Source: CAYTOJ01 sp964439415 (GTDB taxonomy: Bacteria; Pseudomonadota; Alphaproteobacteria; Rickettsiales; CAZAGG01). From it: 12,263 nucleotides of DNA. Every line of letters starts with the position of its first letter. Position 1 is the stretch's first letter. Shown piece after piece: positions 1 to 6,445 of the stretch. Position numbers and translations under genes: made by a program. Below the pieces are notes generated by a model. That model ran no database searches, was not told the DNA's origin, and saw only the letters and a program-made list of their open reading frames with translations. The stretch is from assembly GCA_964439415.1 (NCBI GenBank), contig CAYTOJ010000058.1, positions 1 through 12,263 of the forward strand, given 5' to 3'.

Positions 1-1
1 C

Positions 2-319
2 CCGCGTGATGTTATCAGCCGTGACGCACTGGGCGCTAACAAGTACTATGTGGGCACAATAGAGCAGACCTTCCCGCTTGGCTTGCCGGAGGATTTAGGC
101 TTTCTGGGCGCAGTGTTCATGGAGGTTGGCAACCTCTGGGATACTGCTGCTAAAGGCGCAGGGGTGGATGAGGGCGATAAACTGCGCGCATCCGGCGGTG
201 TCGGGCTTTACTGGAAATCCCCCTTCGGGCCGGTACGCATAGACTACAGCCACGCCTTCCGCAAAGCCACTTTTGACGAAACTGAATCAATTAATTTCAG
301 CTTCGGCACAAAGTTCTGA
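2..319 (+). CDS. bamA: BamA/Omp85 outer-membrane assembly factor, C-terminal end (partial)
   Basis: This is the last 105 codons of an outer-membrane beta-barrel protein; the reading frame is open to the left edge, so the start lies outside the window. The visible part has the BamA C-terminal pattern: a YYVGT strand, FPLGLPEDLGF, a VFMEVGNLW strand, a GVGLYWKSPFGPVRIDY stretch, and a final strand ending in FSFGTKF. The terminal phenylalanine is the usual signal recognised during beta-barrel assembly. In the Omp85 family this barrel is the core of the BAM complex that inserts outer-membrane proteins. A GTG at 50 is an internal valine codon, not the start, because the homology continues upstream. 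A TamA-type relative is possible, but the SPFGP-RIDY ending fits BamA best. The gene ends 65 bp before nrnC. Confidence 0.8.
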   Translation, partial: PRDVISRDALGANKYYVGTIEQTFPLGLPEDLGFLGAVFMEVGNLWDTAAKGAGVDEGDKLRASGGVGLYWKSPFGPVRIDYSHAFRKATFDETESINFSFGTKF

Positions 320-328
320 TTAAGTAGA

Positions 329-365
329 ATATACCTATCGCACTTCAATAATGCGAGAGGTATGT
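329..365. repeat. Short palindrome, copy 1 of the ATATACC/GGTATAT family
   Basis: The arms ATACCTATCGCA (331-342) and TGCGAGAGGTAT (352-363) pair with one mismatch around a 9-nt loop. The 20-mer at 329-348, ATATACCTATCGCACTTCAA, recurs exactly in inverse orientation at 5611-5630, so this is a dispersed repeat rather than a one-off hairpin. No U-tract follows, so terminator function for the upstream barrel gene is doubtful. Confidence 0.7.
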
Positions 366-384
366 ATCAAACACAGGTGCTTAT

Positions 385-996
385 ATGACTAACTATATAT
401 ATGACGGTGATTTGCCGGATGGTCTGGATTTAGGCTGCTCTGTTGCGATAGATACTGAAACCACGGGGCTATCCATGATGCGTGACCGTTTATGCCTGGC
501 GCAGTTCAGCGTAGGTGATGGTAACGCGCATCTGGTGCGCTTTGGCAGGGGAAATATCAACTGCCCGAATATCATAAGGCTGCTCACTGATACCAGCATT
601 GTGAAGATATTCCATTATGCCCGTTATGATGTGGCTATGTTCCGCAAAACTCTATCGGTATCCACCAGCCCGGTATTCTGCACTAAAATAGCCTCGCGCC
701 TGGTGCGCACCTATACCGACAGGCACGGGCTGAAGGAACTGGTGAGGGAGTTTTTGGGTGTTGAGCTTCAAAAGGAAGCGCAGTCATCTGACTGGGCATT
801 TGATAATTTAGGAAAAGAGCAGATGGAATACGCCGCTAACGATGTTCTGCACCTGCATAAGCTTAAAGAACGACTGGAGATGATGCTAAAACGCGAACAG
901 CGTGAACATATAGCCAAGGCCTGCTTTGATTTTCTACCCGTCCGCGCTGAGCTTGATCTAGGTGGGTGGGGGGAGCAGGATATCTTTTCTCACTGA
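385..996 (+). CDS. nrnC: NrnC-type 3'-5' exoribonuclease (DEDDy, RNase D-like)
   Basis: A 203-aa protein consisting almost entirely of one DEDDy 3'-5' exonuclease domain. All five catalytic positions are visible: Asp23 and Glu25 (IDTETTG), Asp82 (HYARYDVAMF), and Tyr149 with Asp153 (YAANDVLHLH). The length, the FCTKIASRLVRTYTDRHGLKEL stretch (98-119) and the tail ending in GWGEQDIFSH match NrnC, the nano-RNase described in Bartonella. It lacks the HRDC domains of full-length RNase D. NrnC degrades very short oligoribonucleotides, including pGpG, and acts where Orn is absent. The ATG at 385 is preceded by AGGTG (375-379) at a 5-nt spacing. The gene sits 65 bp behind the barrel gene, and its last 39 bp overlap a convergent small gene. 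Confidence 0.92.
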   Translation: MTNYIYDGDLPDGLDLGCSVAIDTETTGLSMMRDRLCLAQFSVGDGNAHLVRFGRGNINCPNIIRLLTDTSIVKIFHYARYDVAMFRKTLSVSTSPVFCTKIASRLVRTYTDRHGLKELVREFLGVELQKEAQSSDWAFDNLGKEQMEYAANDVLHLHKLKERLEMMLKREQREHIAKACFDFLPVRAELDLGGWGEQDIFSH

Positions 997-1236
997 ATCC
1001 TGGCGCGTAGTTTCATCTACCTGGGTTGCGGATATATCTATAAGCGTACCCTCCATTATTATGTCCCGCTGTGCAAGCTCCTGCTCAAACCTTTTTATCC
1101 TGCGCCTGAATACCATATACACCAGTGGCAGAAGAAACATGGTGAGCACAACCAGAGCACCGCCGAAAATCAGGGCTAACGGCACTATAACCATCAGCGT
1201 CATGCTGCCAGTTATCAGGCGTATATAATATTTCAT
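958..1236 (-). CDS. Small membrane protein of unknown function
   Basis: A 92-aa ORF starting at the ATG whose complement is CAT at 1234-1236; a TTG three codons upstream (1243-1245) is the alternative. Residues about 8-40 are strongly hydrophobic (for example LMVIVPLALIFGGALVVL and MFLLPLVYMVF), forming one long or two short membrane segments. They are followed by a basic stop-transfer cluster (RRRIKRFEQEL) and a polar C-terminal tail of about 45 residues, probably cytoplasmic. No family was recognised. It is convergent with nrnC and overlaps its last 39 bp. There is no clear Shine-Dalgarno sequence. The membrane architecture argues for a real gene, since the plus-strand frame over the same stretch shows nothing similar, but this remains a hypothetical protein. 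Confidence 0.55.
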   Translation of the reverse strand: MKYYIRLITGSMTLMVIVPLALIFGGALVVLTMFLLPLVYMVFRRRIKRFEQELAQRDIIMEGTLIDISATQVDETTRQDSVRKDILLPPPT

Positions 1237-1322
1237 TCGATTCAAAGATGCGGCCTTATAATTCTTGTTTCTGGACGTAACCTGATTTTACTTTATAAGA
1301 GGCATCTAATCAATTTAAGAAA

Positions 1323-1503
1323 ATTTCAGGGTATACTCATTGCGTTTCAATAGTGACATATTCTTGCGACCTTCGGTGAGCGCGCTGGCGCGGCGGGGGA
1401 AGCGCAGAGCGTCACAGCTTGAACAGACATGGGGTATCCCATGTCTGTTTTTAGCAGTGACGGGCGGCAGCCCCTTATATACAAAAGAATATACCCCTGA
1501 AAT
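1323..1503. repeat. Possible MITE-like element with terminal inverted repeats
   Basis: ATTTCAGGG-TATA (1323-1335) and TATA-C-CCCTGAAAT (1490-1503) are inverted copies over 13 positions with a single extra C. They enclose 181 bp that hold a perfect internal hairpin and the block GAAGCGCAGAGCG (1399-1411), whose reverse complement recurs at 5505-5517. The end motif TTCAGGGTATA also occurs at 5528-5538 and, inverted, at 11120-11130. No clear target-site duplication is visible, so mobility is inferred only from the terminal repeats and the reuse of the motifs. Confidence 0.4.
1422..1452 (+). terminator. Rho-independent terminator-like hairpin upstream of mreB
   Basis: AACAGACATGGG (1422-1433) and CCCATGTCTGTT (1438-1449) form a perfect 12-bp stem with a GTAT loop, and the T-run 1448-1452 follows on the plus strand. 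No plus-strand gene precedes it closely: nrnC ends 426 bp upstream. It could end nrnC read-through, end a small RNA starting near 1340, or act as an attenuator in a long mreB leader. Confidence 0.55.
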
Positions 1504-1543
1504 GACATCATTCAACAACACTCTTCAGACGATAGGGGTATAT
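1489..1543 (+). promoter_or_regulatory. Hairpin sequestering the mreB ribosome-binding site and start codon
   Basis: ATATACCCCT (1489-1498) is perfectly complementary to AGGGGTATAT (1534-1543). The right arm contains the only plausible Shine-Dalgarno (AGGGG, 1534-1538) and the first two bases of the mreB ATG. A short inner helix, GAA (1499-1501) with TTC (1524-1526), can extend it. In an mRNA starting upstream of 1489 this fold would hide the initiation site, as expected of a translational switch. It is also related to the palindromes at 329 and 5584, so it may be an inserted repeat put to use. Function is inferred from pairing alone. Confidence 0.45.
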
Positions 1544-2582
1544 GTTCGGCAAGCTGTTTGGTATTTTATCTTCGGATATGGCGATTGACCTGGGCACAGC
1601 GAATACGCTGGTTTATGCCAAAGGGCGCGGTATTGTTTTAAACGAGCCTTCCGTAGTGGCGTTCACCAATGAAAAAGGTGTGGTGATTCCTTATGCCTTC
1701 GGGAACGAGGCTAAGCTGATGCTGGGGCGCACGCCAGCTAAGATAGAGGCGAAAAGGCCAATGATGGATGGCGTAATCGCTGACTTTAAACTGGCTGAGG
1801 AGATGATAAAACACTTCATCAGCCGCGTGCATAACCGCCGTACTTTCACCGGCCCATTGATTATCGTATGTGTGCCGTCAGGCTCTACCCCGGTTGAGCG
1901 CAGGGCGATACAGGATGCAGCCGAGAGCGCGGGCGCACGGGAGGTTTTTCTGATAGAAGAGCCTATGGCGGCGGCGATTGGCGCGAATCTGCCGGTGACT
2001 GAGCCAACCGGGTCAATGATTGTTGATATTGGCGGTGGTACTACCGAGGTTGCGGTTATCTCGCTGGGGGGGATTGTTTATTCCCGATCAGTCCGCGTGG
2101 GTGGAGATAAAATGGATGAGGCGATAATATCCTACATCCGCCGCTATCACAGCTTATTGATAGGCGAGACCACGGCTGAGAAGATAAAGAAGGAAATCGG
2201 CGCTGCCTGCGCACCAGCAGAGGGGCATGGCAAGCTGATGGAAATAAAAGGGCGTGATTTGATGAATGGCGTGCCTAAGGAGATAGTGTTATCAGAAGAT
2301 CAAATCTCAGAAGCACTGCTGGAGCCGGTAAGTCAGATAATTGAAGCGGTGAAGGTGGCTCTGGAATGCACGCCGCCTGAATTATCATCAGACATTGTGG
2401 ATAAAGGTATTGTTCTGACTGGCGGTGCATCCATGTTGAAGAATCTTGATCTGGTGCTGCGTCAGGCAACCGGGCTGCCAGTATTTCTGGCTGATGATCC
2501 GTTATCCTGCGTGGCACTTGGCACTGGTTATGTCCTGGAAAACCCGCTGGTTTTCAAGCATGTACTGTTCAAGCAGGATTAA
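1542..2582 (+). CDS. mreB: Rod shape-determining protein MreB
   Basis: A 346-aa bacterial actin, essentially the standard MreB length. It assembles as ATP-dependent filaments on the inner face of the membrane and directs the peptidoglycan elongation machinery. The actin-fold signatures are in order: phosphate-1 loop DLGTANTLVY (residues 16-25), phosphate-2 loop DIGGGTTEVAV (from residue 162) and adenosine motif GIVLTGGASML (289-299). The short hydrophobic N-terminus MFGKLFGIL fits membrane contact. The ATG at 1542 has AGGGG just upstream (1534-1538) at tight spacing, and both lie in a hairpin. No mreC, mreD or PBP2 gene follows; the next gene is topA after 156 bp, so mreB appears to be separated from its usual partners here. 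Confidence 0.97.
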   Translation: MFGKLFGILSSDMAIDLGTANTLVYAKGRGIVLNEPSVVAFTNEKGVVIPYAFGNEAKLMLGRTPAKIEAKRPMMDGVIADFKLAEEMIKHFISRVHNRRTFTGPLIIVCVPSGSTPVERRAIQDAAESAGAREVFLIEEPMAAAIGANLPVTEPTGSMIVDIGGGTTEVAVISLGGIVYSRSVRVGGDKMDEAIISYIRRYHSLLIGETTAEKIKKEIGAACAPAEGHGKLMEIKGRDLMNGVPKEIVLSEDQISEALLEPVSQIIEAVKVALECTPPELSSDIVDKGIVLTGGASMLKNLDLVLRQATGLPVFLADDPLSCVALGTGYVLENPLVFKHVLFKQD

Positions 2583-2608
2583 AACTAGTGGACGAACCAT
2601 AACCCTTT

Positions 2609-2636
2609 ATGTATAGGCGTTAGCCTGCGAATACAT
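2609..2636. other. Stem-loop in the mreB-topA spacer
   Basis: ATGTAT (2609-2614) pairs with ATACAT (2631-2636) and AGGC (2615-2618) with GCCT (2623-2626), around a GTTA loop and a one-sided GCGA bulge. It lies 27 bp after the mreB stop. There is no T-run, so it is more likely an mRNA 3'-end stabiliser or part of the topA upstream region than an intrinsic terminator. Confidence 0.35.
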
Positions 2637-2714
2637 GGGTGCTGTGCGATGCACTGAAGAACATAGTAAAATCTTTTAAATGATGTACATACAATAAAGT
2701 GCATAAGTTTTTTG

Positions 2715-2720
2715 TATAAT
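2715..2720 (+). promoter_or_regulatory. Consensus -10 element of the topA promoter
   Basis: A perfect TATAAT lies 18 bp before the topA GTG, in an AT-rich tract. A -35 at the expected distance (about 2690-2697) is poor. Transcription would begin near 2727, leaving a leader of about 12 nt with no proper Shine-Dalgarno sequence. Confidence 0.5.
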
Positions 2721-2738
2721 TTAGTGCGGACGGTTTAA

Positions 2739-5426
2739 GTGCAGGTTGTAATAGTAGAGTCTCCGGCTAAAGCGAAAACCATCAATAAATATCTAGGCTC
2801 AGGGTATAAAGTTCTGGCATCCTTCGGGCATGTGCGGGATTTGCCGTCAAAGGACGGTTCAGTGCTTCCGGATCAGGATTTTGAAATGCTGTATGAAGTC
2901 ACCGCCTCTTCATCAAAACATGTAGCCGAGATCACAAGGGCGGTGAAAGATTCCACCGGGCTACTTCTGGCGACTGACCCTGACAGGGAAGGGGAGGCTA
3001 TATCCTGGCATCTACTGGAGATACTGAAGCAGAAAAAAGCCTTGAATAAATCCATTAAAATTGGCCGCGTGGTATTTAATGAAATCACCAAACGGGCGGT
3101 GACTGAAGGTGTGGCTAATCCCAGGGAGATTGACATGAACCTGGTGAACGCGCAGCAGGCGCGCCGAGCATTGGATTATCTGGTGGGTTTCAATATATCG
3201 CCTCTGCTATGGCGCAAGCTTCCCGGCAGTAAATCAGCGGGGCGGGTGCAGTCGGTAGCGCTGCGGCTAATCTGCGAGCGTGATGAGGAGATTGAGAAAT
3301 TCATAACGCGGGAGTATTGGGATATTACCGCCATTTTCCAAACAACGGACGGGGCGAACTTCAGCGCCAGGCTCACGCATTTAAGCGGCGGTAAGCTGGA
3401 GCAGTTCAGCCTGCCTGATGCTAAGCTGGCAAATGAAGCCGTAGCCACTTTAGAAGGCAAAAAATATGCTGTAGTGAAGGTTGAGGAAAAGCAGGCCAGG
3501 CGCAATCCCTATCCGCCGTTCACCACATCCACCTTGCAGCAGGAAGCATCACGCAAACTGGGATTTTCCACCAGTAAAACCATGAATATAGCACAGAAGC
3601 TTTATGAAGGTTTCGATATAGGTGGGGAGACTACCGGGCTTATTACATACATGAGAACCGATGGCGTGCAGTTATCCAATGATGCGATAAATCAGGCGCG
3701 CAAATTGATTCCGGCTAAATTTGGTGATAAATACCTGCCGGATTCGCCGCGCATATACAAGAATAAAGCCAAGAACGCGCAAGAAGCGCACGAAGCTATC
3801 CGCCCGACTGACCTCAGCCGTGAACCTGGCAAAATTTCCAGCTATCTGGATAAGGATGCCCTGGCGCTATATGACCTGATCTGGAAGCGCACCCTGGCCA
3901 GCCAGATGGAAAATGCTGTTTTTGACCAGGTTGCCGTTGATATAGCCGCCCATGACGATAGCGGAAAATTCAGAGCCAACGGTTCAGTCATCAAGTTCGA
4001 TGGTTTTTTAAAGCTCTACCAGGAAGGCAAAGACACTCAGGAAGAAAGCCAGGATGAAAACAGCCGTCTGCTGCCGCCACTTAAAAGCGGTGATAAAGTG
4101 AAAAGCGAGAAGATCACACCAAACCAGCACTTCACCCAGCCGCCGCCGCGATTCACTGAGGCAGGACTGGTAAAGAAACTTGAGGAACTTGGCATTGGCC
4201 GCCCTTCAACCTATTCCTCCATCATCACCACCCTGATTAACCGTGGTTATGCCAAACTGGAAAAACGGGCTTTCCATGCCGAAGAGCGGGGCAGGATAGT
4301 CAACGCATTCCTGGTGAATTTCTTCAGGCGCTACGTGGAGTATGATTTCACGGCTGATCTTGAGGAAAAACTGGATGAGATTTCCGCCGGGGATATTGAC
4401 TGGAAAGTGGTGATGAAAACGTTCTGGGATGTTTTTGCAGCAACGGTTGAAGGGGTTAAGCCGCTCAAACAGTCCGAAGTGATAGATAAGGTTGAAGAAG
4501 CACTCGCGGCTCATATATTCCCGCCCGGGCAGGAAGGGGCGGATCCGAGAGTCTGCAAGACCTGCGGTAACGGCAGGCTTTCACTCAAGATGGGCAAATT
4601 CGGCGCATTCATAGGTTGCAGTAATTATCCTGAATGCAAGTTCACCCGTGAACTGGTGGCAGGAAACAGCGAAAGCAAGGACAATGGCGATTCCCAGGGT
4701 TCGCAGTTTCCGAAGGAACTGGGAATATTTCCTGAAACCGGCAGGGTGATTACTTTGAAAATCGGCCCTTATGGGCCGTATGTGGAGACTGAACTGGAAT
4801 CAGGCTTAAAGCGCGTATCCCTGCCTAAAGGGGTGGATGCTGCGCTGCTAACCCTGGAGGATGCTATAAAGCTTGTAAAACTCCCCCGTGAAGTTGGTCT
4901 GCATCCCGAATCAGGAAAAAAAATCACTGCTGGGCTTGGGCGCTTTGGCCCGTACCTGCTACATGATGGTAAATATGTAAGCCTGAGAACTCTGGAGGAT
5001 GTACTTGAAATAGGCATCAACCGTGCGGTGGATGCTATCGCGGCAAAAACAGGGGGAACGGTGGCAGGGCGCAGCCTGGGGGATCATCCTGACGGTGGGG
5101 AAGTTAAAGTTTTAAGTGGGCGCTATGGGCCATATCTGAAGTATGGCAAGAATAACTATAAACTGCCGAAACAGGCTAATCCTGATACATTTACTTTAGA
5201 AGAAGCACTTGGCATAATCGCTGAGGCTCCCGCGCCACAAAAAGCCGCTTCCGCAAAACCCTCTGCCAGAAAAAAAACTGCGGCGAAGAAAGAAGTGGAA
5301 GCGGAAGAAAAACCAGCAAAACCAGCTAAGGCGGCTAAAACTGCCGCCAAGCCAGCAGGAAAAAAAGCCGCACCGGAAAAAACGGTAGCAGCCAAAAGCC
5401 CCAAACGCGCCAGGGCTGCGAAGTAA
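2739..5426 (+). CDS. topA: DNA topoisomerase I (type IA)
   Basis: An 895-aa type IA topoisomerase that relaxes negative supercoils through a covalent 5'-phosphotyrosine. The Toprim domain opens with VVIVESPAKAKTINKYLG and carries the acidic metal site DPDREGE (residues 80-86). The catalytic Tyr304 lies in ITYMRTDG. GIGRPSTYSSII belongs to the central domain. A four-cysteine zinc motif follows (Cys606, Cys609, Cys627, Cys633), then three C-terminal repeats recognised by GPYGPYVE, GRFGPYL and GRYGPYLKY, and a Lys/Ala/Pro-rich tail of about 65 residues that probably binds DNA. The start is a GTG; the codon directly before it (2736-2738) is an in-frame TAA, so no longer start is possible, and the protein begins at the usual VVIVESPAKA position. 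Neither dprA nor rnr, common neighbours elsewhere, is adjacent. Confidence 0.97.
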   Translation: MQVVIVESPAKAKTINKYLGSGYKVLASFGHVRDLPSKDGSVLPDQDFEMLYEVTASSSKHVAEITRAVKDSTGLLLATDPDREGEAISWHLLEILKQKKALNKSIKIGRVVFNEITKRAVTEGVANPREIDMNLVNAQQARRALDYLVGFNISPLLWRKLPGSKSAGRVQSVALRLICERDEEIEKFITREYWDITAIFQTTDGANFSARLTHLSGGKLEQFSLPDAKLANEAVATLEGKKYAVVKVEEKQARRNPYPPFTTSTLQQEASRKLGFSTSKTMNIAQKLYEGFDIGGETTGLITYMRTDGVQLSNDAINQARKLIPAKFGDKYLPDSPRIYKNKAKNAQEAHEAIRPTDLSREPGKISSYLDKDALALYDLIWKRTLASQMENAVFDQVAVDIAAHDDSGKFRANGSVIKFDGFLKLYQEGKDTQEESQDENSRLLPPLKSGDKVKSEKITPNQHFTQPPPRFTEAGLVKKLEELGIGRPSTYSSIITTLINRGYAKLEKRAFHAEERGRIVNAFLVNFFRRYVEYDFTADLEEKLDEISAGDIDWKVVMKTFWDVFAATVEGVKPLKQSEVIDKVEEALAAHIFPPGQEGADPRVCKTCGNGRLSLKMGKFGAFIGCSNYPECKFTRELVAGNSESKDNGDSQGSQFPKELGIFPETGRVITLKIGPYGPYVETELESGLKRVSLPKGVDAALLTLEDAIKLVKLPREVGLHPESGKKITAGLGRFGPYLLHDGKYVSLRTLEDVLEIGINRAVDAIAAKTGGTVAGRSLGDHPDGGEVKVLSGRYGPYLKYGKNNYKLPKQANPDTFTLEEALGIIAEAPAPQKAASAKPSARKKTAAKKEVEAEEKPAKPAKAAKTAAKPAGKKAAPEKTVAAKSPKRARAAK

Positions 5427-5436
5427 ACCCGTATAT

Positions 5437-5487
5437 ACTGCTCGCGAATGAAGAGTGCGGTTTTTTTGCAGTCAGTTTGCGAGCAGT
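5437..5487 (+). terminator. Possible topA terminator (long-loop hairpin)
   Basis: ACTGCTCGC (5437-5445) and GCGAGCAGT (5479-5487) form a perfect 9-bp stem 10 bp after the topA stop. T-rich sequence follows (TTGTTTATTTTT, 5487-5498). The 33-nt loop, which itself contains seven Ts (5461-5467), is longer than in typical intrinsic terminators, so function is uncertain. Confidence 0.4.
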
Positions 5488-5504
5488 TGTTTATTTTTGC
5501 CCAT

Positions 5505-5540
5505 CGCTCTGCGCTTCGCGCAACCGCTTCAGGGTATATA
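5505..5540. repeat. Dispersed motif CGCTCTGYGC-CAACCGCTT-ATATA, copy near topA
   Basis: CGCTCTGCGC (5505-5514), CAACCGCTT (5521-5529) and GGGTATATA (5532-5540) recur in the same order and spacing at 11088-11122, with different bases between the blocks. The middle forms TGCGC-TTC-GCGCA here and TGTG-CAAA-CACA there, so the pairing is kept although the bases differ. CGCTCTGCGCTTC also occurs inverted at 1399-1411. Confidence 0.45.
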
Positions 5541-5577
5541 CGCGCATGGGGTTGGATTGGCGGCCATGCGCAAATAT
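5536..5577. repeat. Perfect-stem palindrome GCGCATGG/CCATGCGC
   Basis: GCGCATGG (5542-5549) and CCATGCGC (5564-5571) pair fully around a 14-nt loop, with further A-T pairing outside (TATAT at 5536-5540 with ATATA at 5573-5577). It is one of several successive hairpins in the 255-bp spacer after topA; no role is evident. Confidence 0.45.
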
Positions 5578-5583
5578 ATAAAA

Positions 5584-5630
5584 GATATACTTATCGCACC
5601 CTTGAAGTGCTTGAAGTGCGATAGGTATAT
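5584..5630. repeat. Short palindrome, copy 3 of the ATATACC/GGTATAT family
   Basis: GATATACTTATCGCAC (5584-5599) pairs with GTGCGATAGGTATAT (5616-5630) apart from one G-T position. The right arm with its neighbour, 5611-5630, is an exact inverse copy of 329-348. The loop holds a small direct repeat, CTTGAAGTG at 5601-5609 and 5610-5618. It ends 15 bp before the -35 of the next gene. Confidence 0.65.
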
Positions 5631-5644
5631 TTATTATTTTTAAT

Positions 5645-5673
5645 TTGAACGAAGGAGCCGTTGTTACTATAGA
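5645..5673 (+). promoter_or_regulatory. Sigma-70 promoter for the exported Lys-rich protein gene
   Basis: TTGAAC (5645-5650), a 17-bp spacer and TATAGA (5668-5673) make a strong vegetative promoter. Transcription is expected at about 5680, only one or two bases before the ATG at 5682, giving a leaderless message. AAGGAG at 5652-5657 looks like a ribosome-binding site but lies in the promoter spacer, 24 nt from the ATG, so it would not be transcribed. Confidence 0.6.
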
Positions 5674-5681
5674 CTGATACC

Positions 5682-6359
5682 ATGAAGTCCCGCAATTACA
5701 CAAAGCTGGCGGCGATGGGTTTCCTTTTCCTGTCATTATGCCTGATTCCTTTGTTCTGCTTGCCAGGTGAAGCTGAGGCTGCGAAGCGTAAACAGGTGGT
5801 GGTTAAAGGCCGCCATGTGAACCCCGCTGAGGTTCTAAGAGGCTCCGAGAAGGCCATAAAAAAAGGCCATATTAAGGTGATAAAGGTAAAGCCGCAATCT
5901 GCCACGCCGAAGATCACCCCGGTGGAGGATAAAAAATCCCGCAAGGAACTGGTTGAAGAAACTAAAGTGCCGGGAACCGGAAACGTTAAGCAGCATATTG
6001 AAGTACACCGTTCAGCCAGCGATGAAAAGCTGGAGAAGCTGAGAACCCAACTCGCCCCGAAGGAAAAAGGCGCAAAGAAGCAGCAGGTGGCAAATGAACA
6101 ACCACAAAAAAAGGCAAAGCCAAAACCTGCGGCGGTGAATTATAATGAAGAGCGGAAAAAAATGCTTGAATCGCTGGTGAAAATGACTTCCGCTGATTTG
6201 GACAAAGTAAAGAAAAACATTATTGATAAAACCAGAAAGAACACCGCAATAGGCGAAGCTGATAAAACCAAGATCGTGAGCGAAGCAGCAAGATTTTACG
6301 ACACCTTAAAGCCAATGAACCCTGCCCAGCGCAAGGAATACCTGAAGAACTTCAACTAA
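5682..6359 (+). CDS. Exported lysine-rich protein of unknown function
   Basis: A 225-aa protein with a clear Sec signal peptide: basic start MKSRNYTK, hydrophobic core AAMGFLFLSLCLIPLFCL, and probable cleavage after AEA at residue 33. The Cys within the core lacks a proper lipobox, so a lipoprotein is unlikely. The mature part is very rich in Lys, Glu, Gln and Pro (for example KKAKPKPAAVNYNEERKKM) and has no recognised domain. The last 70 residues look helical (LDKVKKNIIDKTRKN, then PAQRKEYLKNFN). A basic periplasmic protein could bind cell wall, lipopolysaccharide or nucleic acid, but that is conjecture. A good promoter lies just upstream. The portal gene follows 86 bp later without an obvious terminator, so read-through is possible. 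Confidence 0.75.
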   Translation: MKSRNYTKLAAMGFLFLSLCLIPLFCLPGEAEAAKRKQVVVKGRHVNPAEVLRGSEKAIKKGHIKVIKVKPQSATPKITPVEDKKSRKELVEETKVPGTGNVKQHIEVHRSASDEKLEKLRTQLAPKEKGAKKQQVANEQPQKKAKPKPAAVNYNEERKKMLESLVKMTSADLDKVKKNIIDKTRKNTAIGEADKTKIVSEAARFYDTLKPMNPAQRKEYLKNFN

Positions 6360-6445
6360 TTTCCATCAAGCATGTCTGTGTAGGGGGCTTCCGGTGCTTT
6401 TATCTTCCGGCTACGATAAATCCGGTTTAGAAAAGGGTTTAGCGT

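Larger units (their letters stand above)
1237..1541. other. Gene-free leader between the small membrane gene and mreB
   Basis: This 305-bp stretch separates two divergent genes and must hold both their promoters. Frames on either strand over 1315-1588 show no recognisable protein. It contains a TATACT hexamer (1332-1337) that could serve as a -10 without a convincing -35, a terminator-like hairpin (1422-1452), an inverted-repeat pair bounding 1323-1503, and the hairpin over the mreB start (1489-1543). Confidence 0.6.

Noticed and set aside
50..52. GTG as the start of an 89-aa protein
   Set aside because: The upstream codons continue the conserved BamA strand (NKYYVGT), so this is the middle of a larger gene.
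1315..1588. ORFs of 68 aa (minus) and 82 aa (plus) in the mreB leader
   Set aside because: Neither shows a domain, signal or good start; the plus-strand one runs into mreB in another frame. They are better explained by repeat and hairpin sequence that happens to be open.
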